Assembly: GCA_026989035.1 (NCBI GenBank)
Contig: JALSKB010000179.1
Location: forward strand, 1 to 44,968
Source of the DNA: Saprospiraceae bacterium
Lineage (GTDB): Bacteria > Bacteroidota > Bacteroidia > Chitinophagales > Saprospiraceae
Direction of reading: 5' to 3'
DNA: 44,968 nucleotides
Part shown: positions 16,963 to 26,482 of the stretch, in pieces
How positions within the stretch are numbered: position 1 is the first letter of the stretch
How the letters are laid out: each line of letters opens with the position of its first letter
Program-made: the position numbers and the translations under genes
The notes under the pieces: model-generated
Seen by the model: only the letters and a program-made list of their open reading frames with translations
Told to the model about the DNA's origin: nothing
Database searches by the model: none

Positions 16963-19124
16963 AAAGCAAAGCCAAAGAAAAAATTCGAACCTTTAAAGTC
17001 GGCCTCTTGGGCAACCCCAATTGCGGCAAATCTTCCGTATTCAATTACCTTACCGGCTTGCGCCAAAAAACAGGAAATTTCCCAGGTGTTACCGTAGATA
17101 AAAAAACAGGTTCTTTTCAACTTGGATCCGACACGCAAATCATTTTAACGGATTTCCCCGGCACCTACAGCCTCTATCCAACCTCGCAAGACGAACGCAT
17201 CGTAGCCCAAACATTTACCAACCCCAATGACCCCAATTACTCCGATGCCATCATTTACATCGCAGATGTAACGCAGCTCGAAAAACACCTGCTCCTGTTT
17301 AGCCAGCTTCTCGACCTGGGCATACCCCTCGTCTTGGCACTCAATATGGCTGACCTGGCTGCTAAACGGGGTATTCGTGTAAAGCGGGAACAACTCGAAA
17401 AAAAACTTGGCGTCCCGGTCATTTGCATAAGTGGGCGCACCGGCCACCACATCGAAAAACTCAAAGAGCGCCTCAAAAGTGTCTTGGACAAGTATTTCCC
17501 AACTATAAACTTGGAGAAAAATTCTACAAACGGCAAAGCCAAAAACTTTTACACCCCCTCCGAGCAAGAAGAAAAAATCATAGCGAAAGTCAAAAAAATA
17601 CTACCCCTTCAGAGCGATTACCAAGCTCTACTCATCGCACACCACTATCACTGGCTGTCCTGGCTAAATCGACAGCAAAAACGACAAATAGCCGCCATCC
17701 TTGAGCAAAATCCCTTCGACGACTTGCGCGCTCAAGTGGACGAAACCATGGCCCGCTATAATCGCCTCAGCCCCCTCGTTAGAAAGTATTTGGCGAAAGC
17801 CGGCCAAGGAAAAAATTTCACAGCAATCCTGGACAATGCACTTACCCACCCCTGGCTGGGGCCTGTGATTTTTTTCCTCATCATGCTCTTCGTCTTCCAG
17901 GCTATCTTTTCCTGGGCTGCTTATCCAATGGACTGGATAGACTCCGCTTTTGCACAACTGAACGAATGGCTATCCAACAGCCTTCCGGCAAATGCCTTAA
18001 CAGACTTACTCATTGACGGCATCGTGGCCGGTCTCGGCGGCATCGTCATTTTTGTGCCGCAAATAGCCATTCTCTTCTTCCTCATTGGCCTGCTCGAAGA
18101 AGTGGGCTATCTGGCTCGCGTCGTCTATCTCTTTGATGGTTTGATGCAGCGTTTTGGCCTGGGAGGACGCAGCATTGTAGCGCTCATTTCCGGAGGTGCC
18201 TGTGCCATACCTGCCATCATGAGTACGCGCACCATTTCCAATTGGAAAGAGCGCCTTATCACTATTTTGGTAACACCTTTCATCAGCTGTTCTGCCCGCA
18301 TCCCTGTCTATACGGCACTTATTGCCTTTGCCGTACCATCGAAAAAAATTTGGTGGATTTTCGACCAACAAGGCTTGGCCTTTATGGGCTTATACCTCAT
18401 CGGCATCTTGGCAGCCTTTGGCTCGGCTTTGGTATTAAAACACCTGCTCAAAAGCTCGGAAAACACCATGCTTATTCTCGAATTGCCCGAATACCGCCTG
18501 CCGGTATTGCGAAATATCCTCTACCACGTCAATGCCAAAGTCAAAGCCTTCGTCTTTCAAGCGGGTAAAATCATTCTGATGATTTCCGTTTTGCTCTGGG
18601 CCATGGCCAGCTATGGTCCGACAGGGGCCATAGAACAGGCCCGCCGGGAAGCCCTAACTCTGGCAGCACAACAACAACTAGACCAACAAAGCACTGACAA
18701 CCTCATCGCCGCTAAAGAAATCGAAGCCTCCTATGCCGGCCTGCTCGGCAAAAGCATGGAACCCCTCATCAAGCCTCTGGGCTACGATTGGAAAATAGGC
18801 ATAGCCCTCGTCACTTCTTTTGCCGCTCGAGAAGTCTTTGTCTCTACCATGTCCACCATCTACAGCATAGGTAGTGATGCAGAACCCATGCGCCTCAAAG
18901 AACGCATGGAAAAGGATGTCCATCCCGAAACGGGCCAGCCGGTTTATACCACGGCAACAGCCATCTCTCTGCTACTCTTCTACGTCTTGGCCATGCAGTG
19001 CATGAGTACCCTGGTCGTCGTACGACGCGAAACGGGAAGCTGGAAGTGGCCCGCTCTCCAATTTGTCTTCATGACCGGCTTAGCCTATCTCGTAAGCTTT
19101 GGCGCTTACCAACTCCTCAGCTGA
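16944..19124 (+). CDS. feoB: Ferrous iron transporter FeoB
   Basis: 726 residues. The N-terminal G domain has G1 GNPNCGKSS (~23-31), G2 in FPGVTVDKKTG, G3 DFPGTYSLYP and G4 LNMAD. A helical GDI-like region follows, then the membrane domain from ~290 with two Gate motifs, including GGACAIPAIMSTRTI and the conserved cysteine in TPFISCSARIP. It takes up Fe(II) across the cytoplasmic membrane. The start at 16944 overlaps feoA. No separate feoC is visible downstream. Confidence 0.95.
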   Translation: MYRAQIKSKAKEKIRTFKVGLLGNPNCGKSSVFNYLTGLRQKTGNFPGVTVDKKTGSFQLGSDTQIILTDFPGTYSLYPTSQDERIVAQTFTNPNDPNYSDAIIYIADVTQLEKHLLLFSQLLDLGIPLVLALNMADLAAKRGIRVKREQLEKKLGVPVICISGRTGHHIEKLKERLKSVLDKYFPTINLEKNSTNGKAKNFYTPSEQEEKIIAKVKKILPLQSDYQALLIAHHYHWLSWLNRQQKRQIAAILEQNPFDDLRAQVDETMARYNRLSPLVRKYLAKAGQGKNFTAILDNALTHPWLGPVIFFLIMLFVFQAIFSWAAYPMDWIDSAFAQLNEWLSNSLPANALTDLLIDGIVAGLGGIVIFVPQIAILFFLIGLLEEVGYLARVVYLFDGLMQRFGLGGRSIVALISGGACAIPAIMSTRTISNWKERLITILVTPFISCSARIPVYTALIAFAVPSKKIWWIFDQQGLAFMGLYLIGILAAFGSALVLKHLLKSSENTMLILELPEYRLPVLRNILYHVNAKVKAFVFQAGKIILMISVLLWAMASYGPTGAIEQARREALTLAAQQQLDQQSTDNLIAAKEIEASYAGLLGKSMEPLIKPLGYDWKIGIALVTSFAAREVFVSTMSTIYSIGSDAEPMRLKERMEKDVHPETGQPVYTTATAISLLLFYVLAMQCMSTLVVVRRETGSWKWPALQFVFMTGLAYLVSFGAYQLLS
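17789..17801 (+). repeat. Iterated 13-mer, copy 5
   Basis: Exact and sense in feoB, read as YLAKAG in the linker before the membrane domain. Confidence 0.8.
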
Positions 19125-19329
19125 GAACCTCCCCTCTATGGTATAAATCGGTAACGCCCCCTCAAGTAGTGTTAAGTACGATACCTCGGAAACAAAAGAG
19201 CTCCAGCCTACCGTCATTTAGTTAAATTGCGTTAAAAGGCGTTAAAAAAAAGTGACCATAGTAACTTATCTCCGTAACAACCCGTTTTGCCTGCGAACAC
19301 CTGATTTTCCTCACCAAAACGCAAGGCCC

Positions 19330-19851
19330 ATGAAACGTTTGCTTTTGTTCTTCTGTCTCTTTCTATCGTTTATTTCCTTAGAAGCTCAAACGACCAACAT
19401 CGGTCTTACAGCCACAGCTTATGACGAAAATGGTATGACCTTCACCGGCCCTTCAGTCGGCGTAACAGCACCCCTTGGCAAACACCTGGCTCTTGACTTG
19501 GATTTGGGGCTGCTCCATGCCATGAAAATGGAAACAGATGACTTCAAATTTAAGTATCAGGCCCGCAAACTAAGCGCCGAATTGCGCTATTACTTCCTCA
19601 AAAAGCGCAGTGGCCTGTTTCTAGGCTATCAAATGTCACACACCTCTTTTGGCTACAAACTCAAGGGAGATCAACCGAACTTCACCATCCAGGTGCCCTA
19701 TGACGATGCCTTCAGCTCTTCACTTACCCTGGGTCTGGAAGCCCGCCTAAACGAAAAAAGCAAACTCGGCGTCAACACCTTTGGAGGCCTGATACTGGGT
19801 ACAGAACAGCCCATCTACGGCATGGAGATCTATCTCAGCTGCAACTTCTAA
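19330..19851 (+). CDS. Small outer-membrane beta-barrel protein
   Basis: 173 residues from the ATG at 19330 (MKRLLLFFCLFLSF, signal peptide ending SLEAQ). The upstream in-frame ATG at 19252 would bury the signal. The mature part consists of about eight alternating strands (KLSAELRYYFL, GLFLGYQMSHTSFGYKL, SLTLGLEARL) and ends SCNF, consistent with an eight-stranded OmpA/OmpW-size barrel. Function unknown. It stands alone, followed by a strong terminator. The 205 nt before it contain repeated GCGTTAAA-like words near 19218-19248, which might be a regulator or promoter site. Confidence 0.75.
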   Translation: MKRLLLFFCLFLSFISLEAQTTNIGLTATAYDENGMTFTGPSVGVTAPLGKHLALDLDLGLLHAMKMETDDFKFKYQARKLSAELRYYFLKKRSGLFLGYQMSHTSFGYKLKGDQPNFTIQVPYDDAFSSSLTLGLEARLNEKSKLGVNTFGGLILGTEQPIYGMEIYLSCNF

Positions 19852-19870
19852 GGAGCTTTTCTCAACCCAT

Positions 19871-19918
19871 AAAAACAGCCCTGCCCTGTCTTCAGACTCG
19901 AGGCAGGGCTGTTTTTTT
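19871..19918. terminator. Bidirectional intrinsic terminator
   Basis: AACAGCCCTGCC pairs with GGCAGGGCTGTT and is flanked by A5 on the left and T7 on the right. It serves both the small barrel gene (plus) and ugd (minus), whose stops lie on either side. Confidence 0.92.
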
Positions 19919-19923
19919 CTCCA

Positions 19924-21228
19924 TCAACGCCTTCCAATTCCTTCGTAGTGAAATCCTTTGCTCTTGACAAAAGCCGGATCGTACAAATTTCTGCCGTCAA
20001 AAATGGCAGGCTCTCTCATCAGTTTCTTCATTACCTCAAAATTGGGTGTGCGAAAAGCCGACCACTCCGTGAGTATAGCCAAAGCATCTGCATCCAAAAG
20101 AGCATCATAAGAATCTTGCGCGTAATGCAAGGCTTTTCCGTATTTCTCCCGCACATTGTCCATAGCCTCCGGGTCATACACCCTCAAAGAGGCCCCCGCC
20201 TCTAAAAGGGCATCAATGGTATGTAAAGCAGGAGCTTCCCGAATATCGTCAGTCTCGGGTTTGAAAGCCAAGCCCCAGATAGCTATGCACTTGCCCGACA
20301 AGTCTTCTCCATAAAACTTCCTAATCTTTCGCACCAAAGCGCCCTTTTGCCTCTCATTCACCTGAATAACCGCTTCCAAGATGCGAAAGCGATATCCGTT
20401 CTCCTCTGCCGTTTTAAACAACGCACGAACATCCTTTGGGAAACAAGATCCTCCAAAGCCCACCCCGGGAAAGAGGAAACGCTTGCCAATGCGCGAATCG
20501 CTGCCCATACCCAGGCGCACTTTGTTGACATCAGCTCCAACCCGCTCACAAAGATTGGCCATTTCGTTCATAAACGAAATGCGCGCAGCCAGGTAAGAAT
20601 TGGAAGCGTATTTCGTCATCTCCGCAGAACGCGGATCCATAATGAGAATGGGATTGCCCTGCCGAACATAAGGCTGGTAAAGCCTTTTCATGAGCTCTGC
20701 TGCTCGCTCAGACCACGCACCGATAACCACCCGATCGGGCTTTAAAAAATCTTCAACGGCTACACCCTCACGCAAAAATTCCGGGTTCGATACCACGTCA
20801 AACAAATCCCGAGGCAAATGTTCAGACAAAATATCGCATACTCGTTCAGCTGTACCTACGGGAACAGTGCTCTTGTTCACCACAATGGTATATCGCTCAA
20901 TCAACCCGGCCAATTGGCGAGCTACACCCTCCACATAGGACAAATCGGCACTGCCGTCTTCTGCCGGCGGTGTGGGTAGAGCTAAAAAAACTATCTCCGA
21001 CTGCTTAACAGCTGAAGCCAAATCCGTCGTAAAAGAAATACGCCCCTGTTCCAAATTGCGGTGAAACAACAGCTCCAAACCAGGCTCATAAATGGGAATC
21101 TTCCCTGCTTTTAAGTCGGCTACCTTAGCCTCATCAATATCGACGCAAACCACTTCATTTCCCGTTTCGGCAAAACAAACACCCGAAACCAAGCCGACAT
21201 AACCCGTTCCAACAACTGCTAATTTCAT
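19924..21228 (-). CDS. ugd: UDP-glucose 6-dehydrogenase
   Basis: 434 residues, the TuaD-type length. The N-terminal NAD-binding fold starts VVGTGYVGLVSG. The substrate region NPEFLREGVAVEDFLKPDRV and the catalytic cysteine in GFGGSCFPKDVRAL (near residue 260) are intact. The C-terminal UDP-binding domain begins around WGLAFKPETDDIREAP. It oxidises UDP-glucose to UDP-glucuronate for surface or exopolysaccharides. A 105-bp element sits just upstream, ending its conserved end 13 nt before the ATG, so the transcript leader may include it. Confidence 0.95.
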   Translation of the reverse strand: MKLAVVGTGYVGLVSGVCFAETGNEVVCVDIDEAKVADLKAGKIPIYEPGLELLFHRNLEQGRISFTTDLASAVKQSEIVFLALPTPPAEDGSADLSYVEGVARQLAGLIERYTIVVNKSTVPVGTAERVCDILSEHLPRDLFDVVSNPEFLREGVAVEDFLKPDRVVIGAWSERAAELMKRLYQPYVRQGNPILIMDPRSAEMTKYASNSYLAARISFMNEMANLCERVGADVNKVRLGMGSDSRIGKRFLFPGVGFGGSCFPKDVRALFKTAEENGYRFRILEAVIQVNERQKGALVRKIRKFYGEDLSGKCIAIWGLAFKPETDDIREAPALHTIDALLEAGASLRVYDPEAMDNVREKYGKALHYAQDSYDALLDADALAILTEWSAFRTPNFEVMKKLMREPAIFDGRNLYDPAFVKSKGFHYEGIGRR

Positions 21229-21241
21229 TCGATATAAAATT

Positions 21242-21345
21242 TATACCCAAACCGAAATGGTTTGGGACATTTACAACTCACAAACCAGCGAAAGATAGGG
21301 AGTTTGGAAGGCTTCAGCCTCCCAAACCACTTTGCCATGAGTATA
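21242..21345 (+). repeat. 105-bp two-hairpin element, copy E
   Basis: Complete copy: TATACCC, hairpin 1 CCCAAACC/GGTTTGGG with a 5-nt loop, linker with GCGAAAGATAGGGAGTTTGG, hairpin 2 around AGGC-TTCA-GCCT, and end GAGTATA. It lies between the AI-2E-type gene and ugd, both on the minus strand. Confidence 0.85.
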
Positions 21346-21423
21346 TTACCAAAGCCTCCTCCTGCACTTTAGGAAAAGTGCCGCAAAAATAAGAGACTAA
21401 ACCATAAACACAAGACTTTAGCA

Positions 21424-22548
21424 CTACTTATTTATGCCTTCTCCCATCCCCTCTGTCAATTCCTGAACGAATTTAAACTCGCTGAGAAAGGTCGCAGCAA
21501 CCACCCGCAAAATAGTATAAGCCGGAATAGCAACTATCATACCGAGAATGCCTCCTATCTTTGCTCCCATCATGATGACGATAAAAATTTCCAACGGATG
21601 AGCACGTATGCTGTTGGAAAAAATCCAAGGCTGCAACACCAAGTTGTCAATCAACTGCATCAAGGCAAAAACCAAAGCCACCTTACCTATCAAAGGCAAC
21701 ATCTGAGAATAAAAATCCAAATCCAAATTGGAAGTAATGGCAATTAAAATGCCTACAACAGCGCCTATAGACGGGCCCAAATAGGGGATAACGTTAATCA
21801 AAGCAGCAAAAAAGCCGATGAGCAGTGCATTGCTTACGCCCAGTAAACTCAAACCTACACTTACAATAACGGTGATGACCGTAATCTGGATAAGCACTCC
21901 TAAAAAATAGCGCGTCAAAAGCTCGCTAATAGACGAAATCGCCTTCTCCACCTTTTCTTCGTAAGCCTCAGGCACCATCATTTGGATAAAACTCGTAAAC
22001 AAACCCTGATCGCGTAAAAAGAAAAACGCAATAAAAAAAACAGAGAAAAAACCAATAAAGATATTTCCGGCTGCCGCCAAAATACTACTGAACCAATTCG
22101 CCAATTGCTCCGGCCTAAACCACTCCTCCAAACGCAAAACCCGCTGCAATTGCTCCTCCGTAGAAAGAGGGCGTGTAATTAAACCTCGCTCCAACATCCA
22201 ATTGTTCCATTGAGCCAAGGGTTCATCTAAAGCATGAGCTATAGCTGCATAATTCAAGCGACTCAATTGTGCTGCCTGCTCCACAAATAAGGGAACAAAC
22301 AACCCAAGCAAAAGAGCAAAACCCAGCAAAAAAGTCAACAAGGTCAAAATCGATGCCAAAGAAGGCCCCGCTTGAAAACGCCAAAACTTCAAATGTCTAA
22401 GGTAAAAACGCCGAACGGGAGCACCCATCAAAGACAAAACCCAGGAAATCACCACGTAAACCACAATGTTGCTAAAAAAATACCACACCAGGCCCACTAT
22501 GAGCAAAACCAAAAAAAGCGCAACAAAACGACCACCTGACTTTTTCAT
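21424..22548 (-). CDS. AI-2E-family membrane transporter (PerM/YdiK type)
   Basis: 374 residues from the ATG at 22546-22548 (MKKSGGRFVALFLVLL). About eight membrane helices, with the family pattern: an N-terminal pair, a long periplasmic or amphipathic stretch (~75-140), then the conserved core with FFLRDQGLF, LLIGFFAALINVIPYLGPSIG and a final DNLVLQPWIFSNSI. Family members include Na+/H+ antiporters and putative exporters; autoinducer-2 transport is a historic name and not implied. The substrate is unknown. Confidence 0.88.
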   Translation of the reverse strand: MKKSGGRFVALFLVLLIVGLVWYFFSNIVVYVVISWVLSLMGAPVRRFYLRHLKFWRFQAGPSLASILTLLTFLLGFALLLGLFVPLFVEQAAQLSRLNYAAIAHALDEPLAQWNNWMLERGLITRPLSTEEQLQRVLRLEEWFRPEQLANWFSSILAAAGNIFIGFFSVFFIAFFFLRDQGLFTSFIQMMVPEAYEEKVEKAISSISELLTRYFLGVLIQITVITVIVSVGLSLLGVSNALLIGFFAALINVIPYLGPSIGAVVGILIAITSNLDLDFYSQMLPLIGKVALVFALMQLIDNLVLQPWIFSNSIRAHPLEIFIVIMMGAKIGGILGMIVAIPAYTILRVVAATFLSEFKFVQELTEGMGEGINK

Positions 22549-22553
22549 AAAAA

Positions 22554-22561
22554 CAAAGGTA
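22554..22561 (-). promoter_or_regulatory. Possible -7 element (TACCTTTG) for the AI-2E-type gene
   Basis: Exact TAnnTTTG on the minus strand, only 5 nt before the chosen ATG, so a transcript from it would be nearly leaderless. No well-spaced TTG is visible. Confidence 0.3.
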
Positions 22562-22594
22562 AACAATTCCAAGGCTATTGCCGCCCGGATTCCT

Positions 22595-22602
22595 TACCTT
22601 TG
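22595..22602 (+). promoter_or_regulatory. Possible -7 element (TACCTTTG) for pcrA
   Basis: Exact TAnnTTTG, 64 nt before the pcrA start, with a TTG 14 nt upstream (shorter than the usual spacing). It forms a divergent pair with the minus-strand box at 22554. Confidence 0.4.
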
Positions 22603-22666
22603 TTTCCTCAATTTGCCCAGCCCCCGGAAAACCGAGATGAATACGCCTCATTAGAGACAACACTCC

Positions 22667-24925
22667 ATGCATTACTTAGATCAACTCAACGAAATACAAC
22701 GCCAGGCCGTCATGCACATGGAAGGCCCCGCCCTCGTCGTAGCAGGCCCCGGTTCGGGAAAAACCCGAGTGCTGACTTATCGCATAGCCCATCTCATCGA
22801 TCGAGGCATCCCCCCCTATCAAATCATGGCCCTGACCTTCACCAACAAGGCTGCCCGCGAAATGAAAGAACGCATCCAAAGCGTTACGGGACCCCAAGCT
22901 TACAATGTCTGGGCCGGAACCTTCCACTCCATCTTTGCCCGCATCCTCCGCTATGAAGCCGAACACATCGGCTATCTCTCTTCCTTTACCATCTACGATA
23001 CCGACGACTCCAAAAGCCTCATCAAAAACATCCTCAACGACCTGCATTTGTCGAAAGACCAATACAACCCCAATTCCGTTCGGGCACGCATATCCTCGGC
23101 AAAGACCAACCTCATCTCGCCCAAACGCTATGAACAAGATCAAGAACTCATGGCCCAAGATCGTGCCGCCCGACGTCCACACTTCGCCAAAATCTACCAA
23201 GAATACGTAGCTCGTTGCAAACGCAGCGGTGCCATGGACTTCGATGACCTGCTCTATAGGCTCTATGAATTATTGCAAAATCATCCGGACATTGCCGATA
23301 AATACAGAAAACGCTTTCCTTTTTTGCTCATCGATGAATTTCAAGATACCAACTTCCTCCAATACCAAATTGCCAAAAAACTGACCCACTATCCGGGAAG
23401 CTCCCGCAACATCCTGGTCGTAGGTGATGACGCACAAAGCATTTACGCCTTTCGGGGTGCGACCATCCAAAATATCCTCGACTTCCAAAACGACTTCAAA
23501 CCTTATGGCGTAAAAACCTATAAACTCGTCAAAAACTACCGCTCGACCGAACACATCGTCCAGGCAGCCAATCAAGTCATCACCCACAACAAGCGACAAA
23601 TCCCCAAAACCATCGAATCGGTACGCGGCTCGGGAAATAAAATCCACCTCATCAAAGCCATGACCGATAACGAGGAAGGCAAACGCGTCGTCGATGCTAT
23701 ACTCGAACAAAAAAACAGGCTCCACCTACGCAACCGCGATATCGCCATCCTCTATCGCACCAATGCTCAATCTCGCATCTTTGAAGAAAACCTTCGCCAA
23801 CACAACATCCCCTACCGCGTCTTCGGCGGACTGTCGTTCTACCAACGCAAGGAAATCAAAGACCTCATTGCCTATTTCCGCCTGGCTATCAACCCCCAAG
23901 ACGATGAAGCTCTTCGACGCATCATCAACTATCCCAAACGAGGCATTGGAAAAACCACCCTCGAAAAAATCTCCGCTCAAGCCGCTCTTTCCCAGCAAAC
24001 GCTCTGGCAAACCATCCCCCAAATGAGCTTCCCCAGCCGAACCCAAAATGCTTTGGACGGGTTTACAGCACTTATCAAAGACTTTCGTCAAATGGCGGAA
24101 GAACAAGATGCTTATCAAACAGCTCTGCACATCGCCCGCCGCTCGGGAATCCTCAATGAACTGAAAAAAGACACCTCCATAGAAGGCCTCAGCCGCATGG
24201 AAAATATCAATTCCCTGCTCGATGGCATCAAAGAATTTACAGCACAAAAAACTGACGATTCAGAACAGTCCGACCTCAGCCTGGCTGCCTACATCCAAAA
24301 CATCGCCCTATTGACCGACCTCGACCAAAATTTGCCGGAAGGCGATGATTTCGTCACCCTCATGTCTATCCATGCCGCCAAAGGCCTGGAATTCCCCTCT
24401 GTCTTTGTCGTCGGCCTGGAAGAACAACTCTTCCCCAGCTTTATGGCCATGGAAAGCCCGGAAGGCCTGGAAGAAGAAAGAAGACTGTTTTACGTAGCCA
24501 TTACCCGTGCGAAAAACTTTCTCACCCTCAGCTATGCACTTAGCCGATACCGCTACGGACAAATGCGATACAACGACCCCAGCCGATTCCTCACCGAAAT
24601 AAACCCCCAACATATCGAAGGCGAAAAAACCATCGCTGCCAACCTCCAAGCTATGAACGCCCCAAGCCGCTCCGGAGTAAAAGGCAACTTCAAACGAGCC
24701 GCCGGCAAACTAAAAAAACCTGTTAAGGTGCCTAAAGACTTTCACCCCAGCCCCTCTGCCGCCATACAATCCGGCATGGAAGTCTTCCATCTCCAATTTG
24801 GCAAGGGAAAAGTACTGGCTATTGACGGTAGCCGAGATAAACGGGTGGCTACTATCTTCTTCCACGAACTGAAAGATCAAAAACGCATCATGCTGAAATT
24901 TGCCAAACTGCAAATCTTGAAGTAA
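22667..24925 (+). CDS. pcrA: UvrD/PcrA-type DNA helicase
   Basis: 752 residues. Superfamily 1A motifs in order: Q-motif LNEIQRQAV, Walker A GPGSGKTR, LTFTNKAAREM, DEFQDTN (motif II), VVGDDAQSIYAFRGA (III), YRS near 290, MSIHAAKGLEFPSVFVVGLE (V) and FYVAITRAK (VI). The C-terminal tail ends in a PcrA/UvrD-type beta domain (MEVFHLQFGKGKVLAIDG) that contacts RNA polymerase or other partners in relatives. It unwinds DNA 3'-5' in nucleotide excision and mismatch repair. It is 33 nt before queG and probably co-transcribed. Confidence 0.95.
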   Translation: MHYLDQLNEIQRQAVMHMEGPALVVAGPGSGKTRVLTYRIAHLIDRGIPPYQIMALTFTNKAAREMKERIQSVTGPQAYNVWAGTFHSIFARILRYEAEHIGYLSSFTIYDTDDSKSLIKNILNDLHLSKDQYNPNSVRARISSAKTNLISPKRYEQDQELMAQDRAARRPHFAKIYQEYVARCKRSGAMDFDDLLYRLYELLQNHPDIADKYRKRFPFLLIDEFQDTNFLQYQIAKKLTHYPGSSRNILVVGDDAQSIYAFRGATIQNILDFQNDFKPYGVKTYKLVKNYRSTEHIVQAANQVITHNKRQIPKTIESVRGSGNKIHLIKAMTDNEEGKRVVDAILEQKNRLHLRNRDIAILYRTNAQSRIFEENLRQHNIPYRVFGGLSFYQRKEIKDLIAYFRLAINPQDDEALRRIINYPKRGIGKTTLEKISAQAALSQQTLWQTIPQMSFPSRTQNALDGFTALIKDFRQMAEEQDAYQTALHIARRSGILNELKKDTSIEGLSRMENINSLLDGIKEFTAQKTDDSEQSDLSLAAYIQNIALLTDLDQNLPEGDDFVTLMSIHAAKGLEFPSVFVVGLEEQLFPSFMAMESPEGLEEERRLFYVAITRAKNFLTLSYALSRYRYGQMRYNDPSRFLTEINPQHIEGEKTIAANLQAMNAPSRSGVKGNFKRAAGKLKKPVKVPKDFHPSPSAAIQSGMEVFHLQFGKGKVLAIDGSRDKRVATIFFHELKDQKRIMLKFAKLQILK

Positions 24926-24958
24926 CAAGCCCTTTGGCTCCTACCTAAAACATCTGTC

Positions 24959-25906
24959 ATGCAAGCCGACAAAGCCAAGTCCGTTTTGCTGCGAGAGGCC
25001 CGGCGACTCGGCTTTTCCTTTGTCGGGGTTAGCAAAGCCGAGTTTATGGATGCCGAAGCCCGACGCCTGGAACAATGGCTCAACCTGGGCTTCCACGGCA
25101 AAATGCACTACATGGAAAATCACTTTGAAAAAAGAGTGGACCCCCGCAAACTGGTGCCCGGAGCCAAATCCGTCATCAGCCTGATGTACAACTACTACAC
25201 CGACAAAAAACCTCAAGACCCCGAGGCTCCTAAAATCAGCATCTACGCCTATGGCGAAGACTACCACCGCATCATCAAAGCTAAACTGAAAGAACTGGTC
25301 AAAACCCTACAAAAAGAAGTCGGAGAAATCAACGGCCGCGTTTTTGTGGATAGTGCTCCTGTCTTAGAACGAGATTGGGCCATGCGATCCGGCTTGGGAT
25401 GGACCGGAAAACACACCTTGCTCATTCGGCCCAAAGCAGGCTCCTACTTCTTCCTGGCCGAAATCATCTCCGACCTGGCACTGGAGCCGGATGCTCCCGG
25501 AGAAGACCACTGTGGCCGATGCCGTCGCTGCATTGAAGCCTGCCCCACAGACGCCATCAGCCCCCAAGGCTACCTGCTCGATGCCCGCAAATGCATCTCT
25601 TACCTCACCATTGAACTCAAGGAAGAAATTCCTAAGGAATACAAAAGCCAACTCGAAAACTGGATTTTCGGCTGCGACATCTGCCAGGAAGTCTGCCCCT
25701 GGAATCGCTTTGCCTCCCCTCACAAGGAACCTGCCTTCGAGCCTCAAGTTGCTTTGCTCAACATGGACAAAAGAGCGTGGGAAGAGCTGACCGAAGAAGT
25801 GTTTAAAGATCTGTTTAAAAAATCTCCGGTAAAGAGAGCCGGCTACATGAAGTTGATGGAGACTTTGAAAGGACAAAGCCCCTCAAAGTCTCCACAAAAC
25901 ACTTAG
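24959..25906 (+). CDS. queG: Epoxyqueuosine reductase QueG
   Basis: 315 residues. The N-terminal cobalamin-binding region includes DSAPVLERDWAMRSGLGWTG, with the family's conserved acidic residue. Two [4Fe-4S] clusters are carried by CGRCRRCIEACPTDAI and CDICQEVCPWNRF. It reduces epoxyqueuosine to queuosine in the wobble position of GUN-decoding tRNAs. It lacks the C-terminal HEAT extension of longer homologues. Its TAG stop overlaps the slyD-like stop on the opposite strand (four shared bases). Confidence 0.95.
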   Translation: MQADKAKSVLLREARRLGFSFVGVSKAEFMDAEARRLEQWLNLGFHGKMHYMENHFEKRVDPRKLVPGAKSVISLMYNYYTDKKPQDPEAPKISIYAYGEDYHRIIKAKLKELVKTLQKEVGEINGRVFVDSAPVLERDWAMRSGLGWTGKHTLLIRPKAGSYFFLAEIISDLALEPDAPGEDHCGRCRRCIEACPTDAISPQGYLLDARKCISYLTIELKEEIPKEYKSQLENWIFGCDICQEVCPWNRFASPHKEPAFEPQVALLNMDKRAWEELTEEVFKDLFKKSPVKRAGYMKLMETLKGQSPSKSPQNT

Positions 25907-26391
25907 TGGGCGTGTCCATGCTCCAATTCCTCCGGTGTAGCATCTCGTACATCCACAATTTCTCCGGAAAAGAAAAGTGTACGACCTGCAAGAGGATGGT
26001 TAAAATCCATGGTTACCGTTTCCTCGCCAATGGCAACCACCTTGCCCTGCAGCTGATTGCCTTGAGGATCCGTCATGGGGATGTAATTCCCCACTTGCAA
26101 CTCGTCAATCACCTTGCCGTCTTGCACAAAAATGTTTTTGGGCAATTCCACAAAAAACTGTTCTTCCACTTCGCCATAACCATCGGTCGGTGAAAGCTGA
26201 AAAGCAAAAGAATCGCCTTTGTTCAAATCCTTGATGTTGGCTTCAAAAGCCGGCAACAATTGACCGGCACCATACAAAAAGGTCAGAGGTTTGTCCTTGG
26301 CAGCTTGGTCAACGACTTCACTGCCTTCCTGGTCCAGCCTCAACTCGTAAGCCAGGCTAACCACTTTTTTGTTATCTACTTTGTTACTCAT
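25903..26391 (-). CDS. slyD: FKBP-type peptidyl-prolyl isomerase, SlyD-like
   Basis: 162 residues from the ATG at 26389-26391 (MSNKVDNKKVVSLAYEL). The FKBP core (PLTFLYGAGQLLPAFEANI and later NHPLAGRTLFFSGEIVDV) is interrupted by the insert-in-flap chaperone domain (~70-125, FFVELPKNIF onward), as in SlyD. The metal-binding tail is reduced to HGHAH. A cytoplasmic prolyl isomerase/chaperone. The leader holds a full iterated-motif hairpin followed by seven T residues just before the start codon. Confidence 0.9.
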   Translation of the reverse strand: MSNKVDNKKVVSLAYELRLDQEGSEVVDQAAKDKPLTFLYGAGQLLPAFEANIKDLNKGDSFAFQLSPTDGYGEVEEQFFVELPKNIFVQDGKVIDELQVGNYIPMTDPQGNQLQGKVVAIGEETVTMDFNHPLAGRTLFFSGEIVDVRDATPEELEHGHAH

Positions 26392-26401
26392 GAAAAAAAG
26401 T

Positions 26402-26417
26402 TTTGGCGAAAGCCAAA
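26402..26417 (+). repeat. Iterated 13-mer, copy 6 (intergenic, full hairpin)
   Basis: TTTGGCGAAAGCCAAA between sucB and slyD, the only intergenic full copy. On the minus strand it forms a short stem followed by CTTTTTTTC and then the slyD ATG, so it resembles a weak terminator placed in the slyD leader. Confidence 0.8.
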
Positions 26418-26482
26418 GGTTGAAAAAAAGAAAGTTACTCACAGGCAAAGTAGCCAAACCGAGTACACTTTCGAATAAAACG

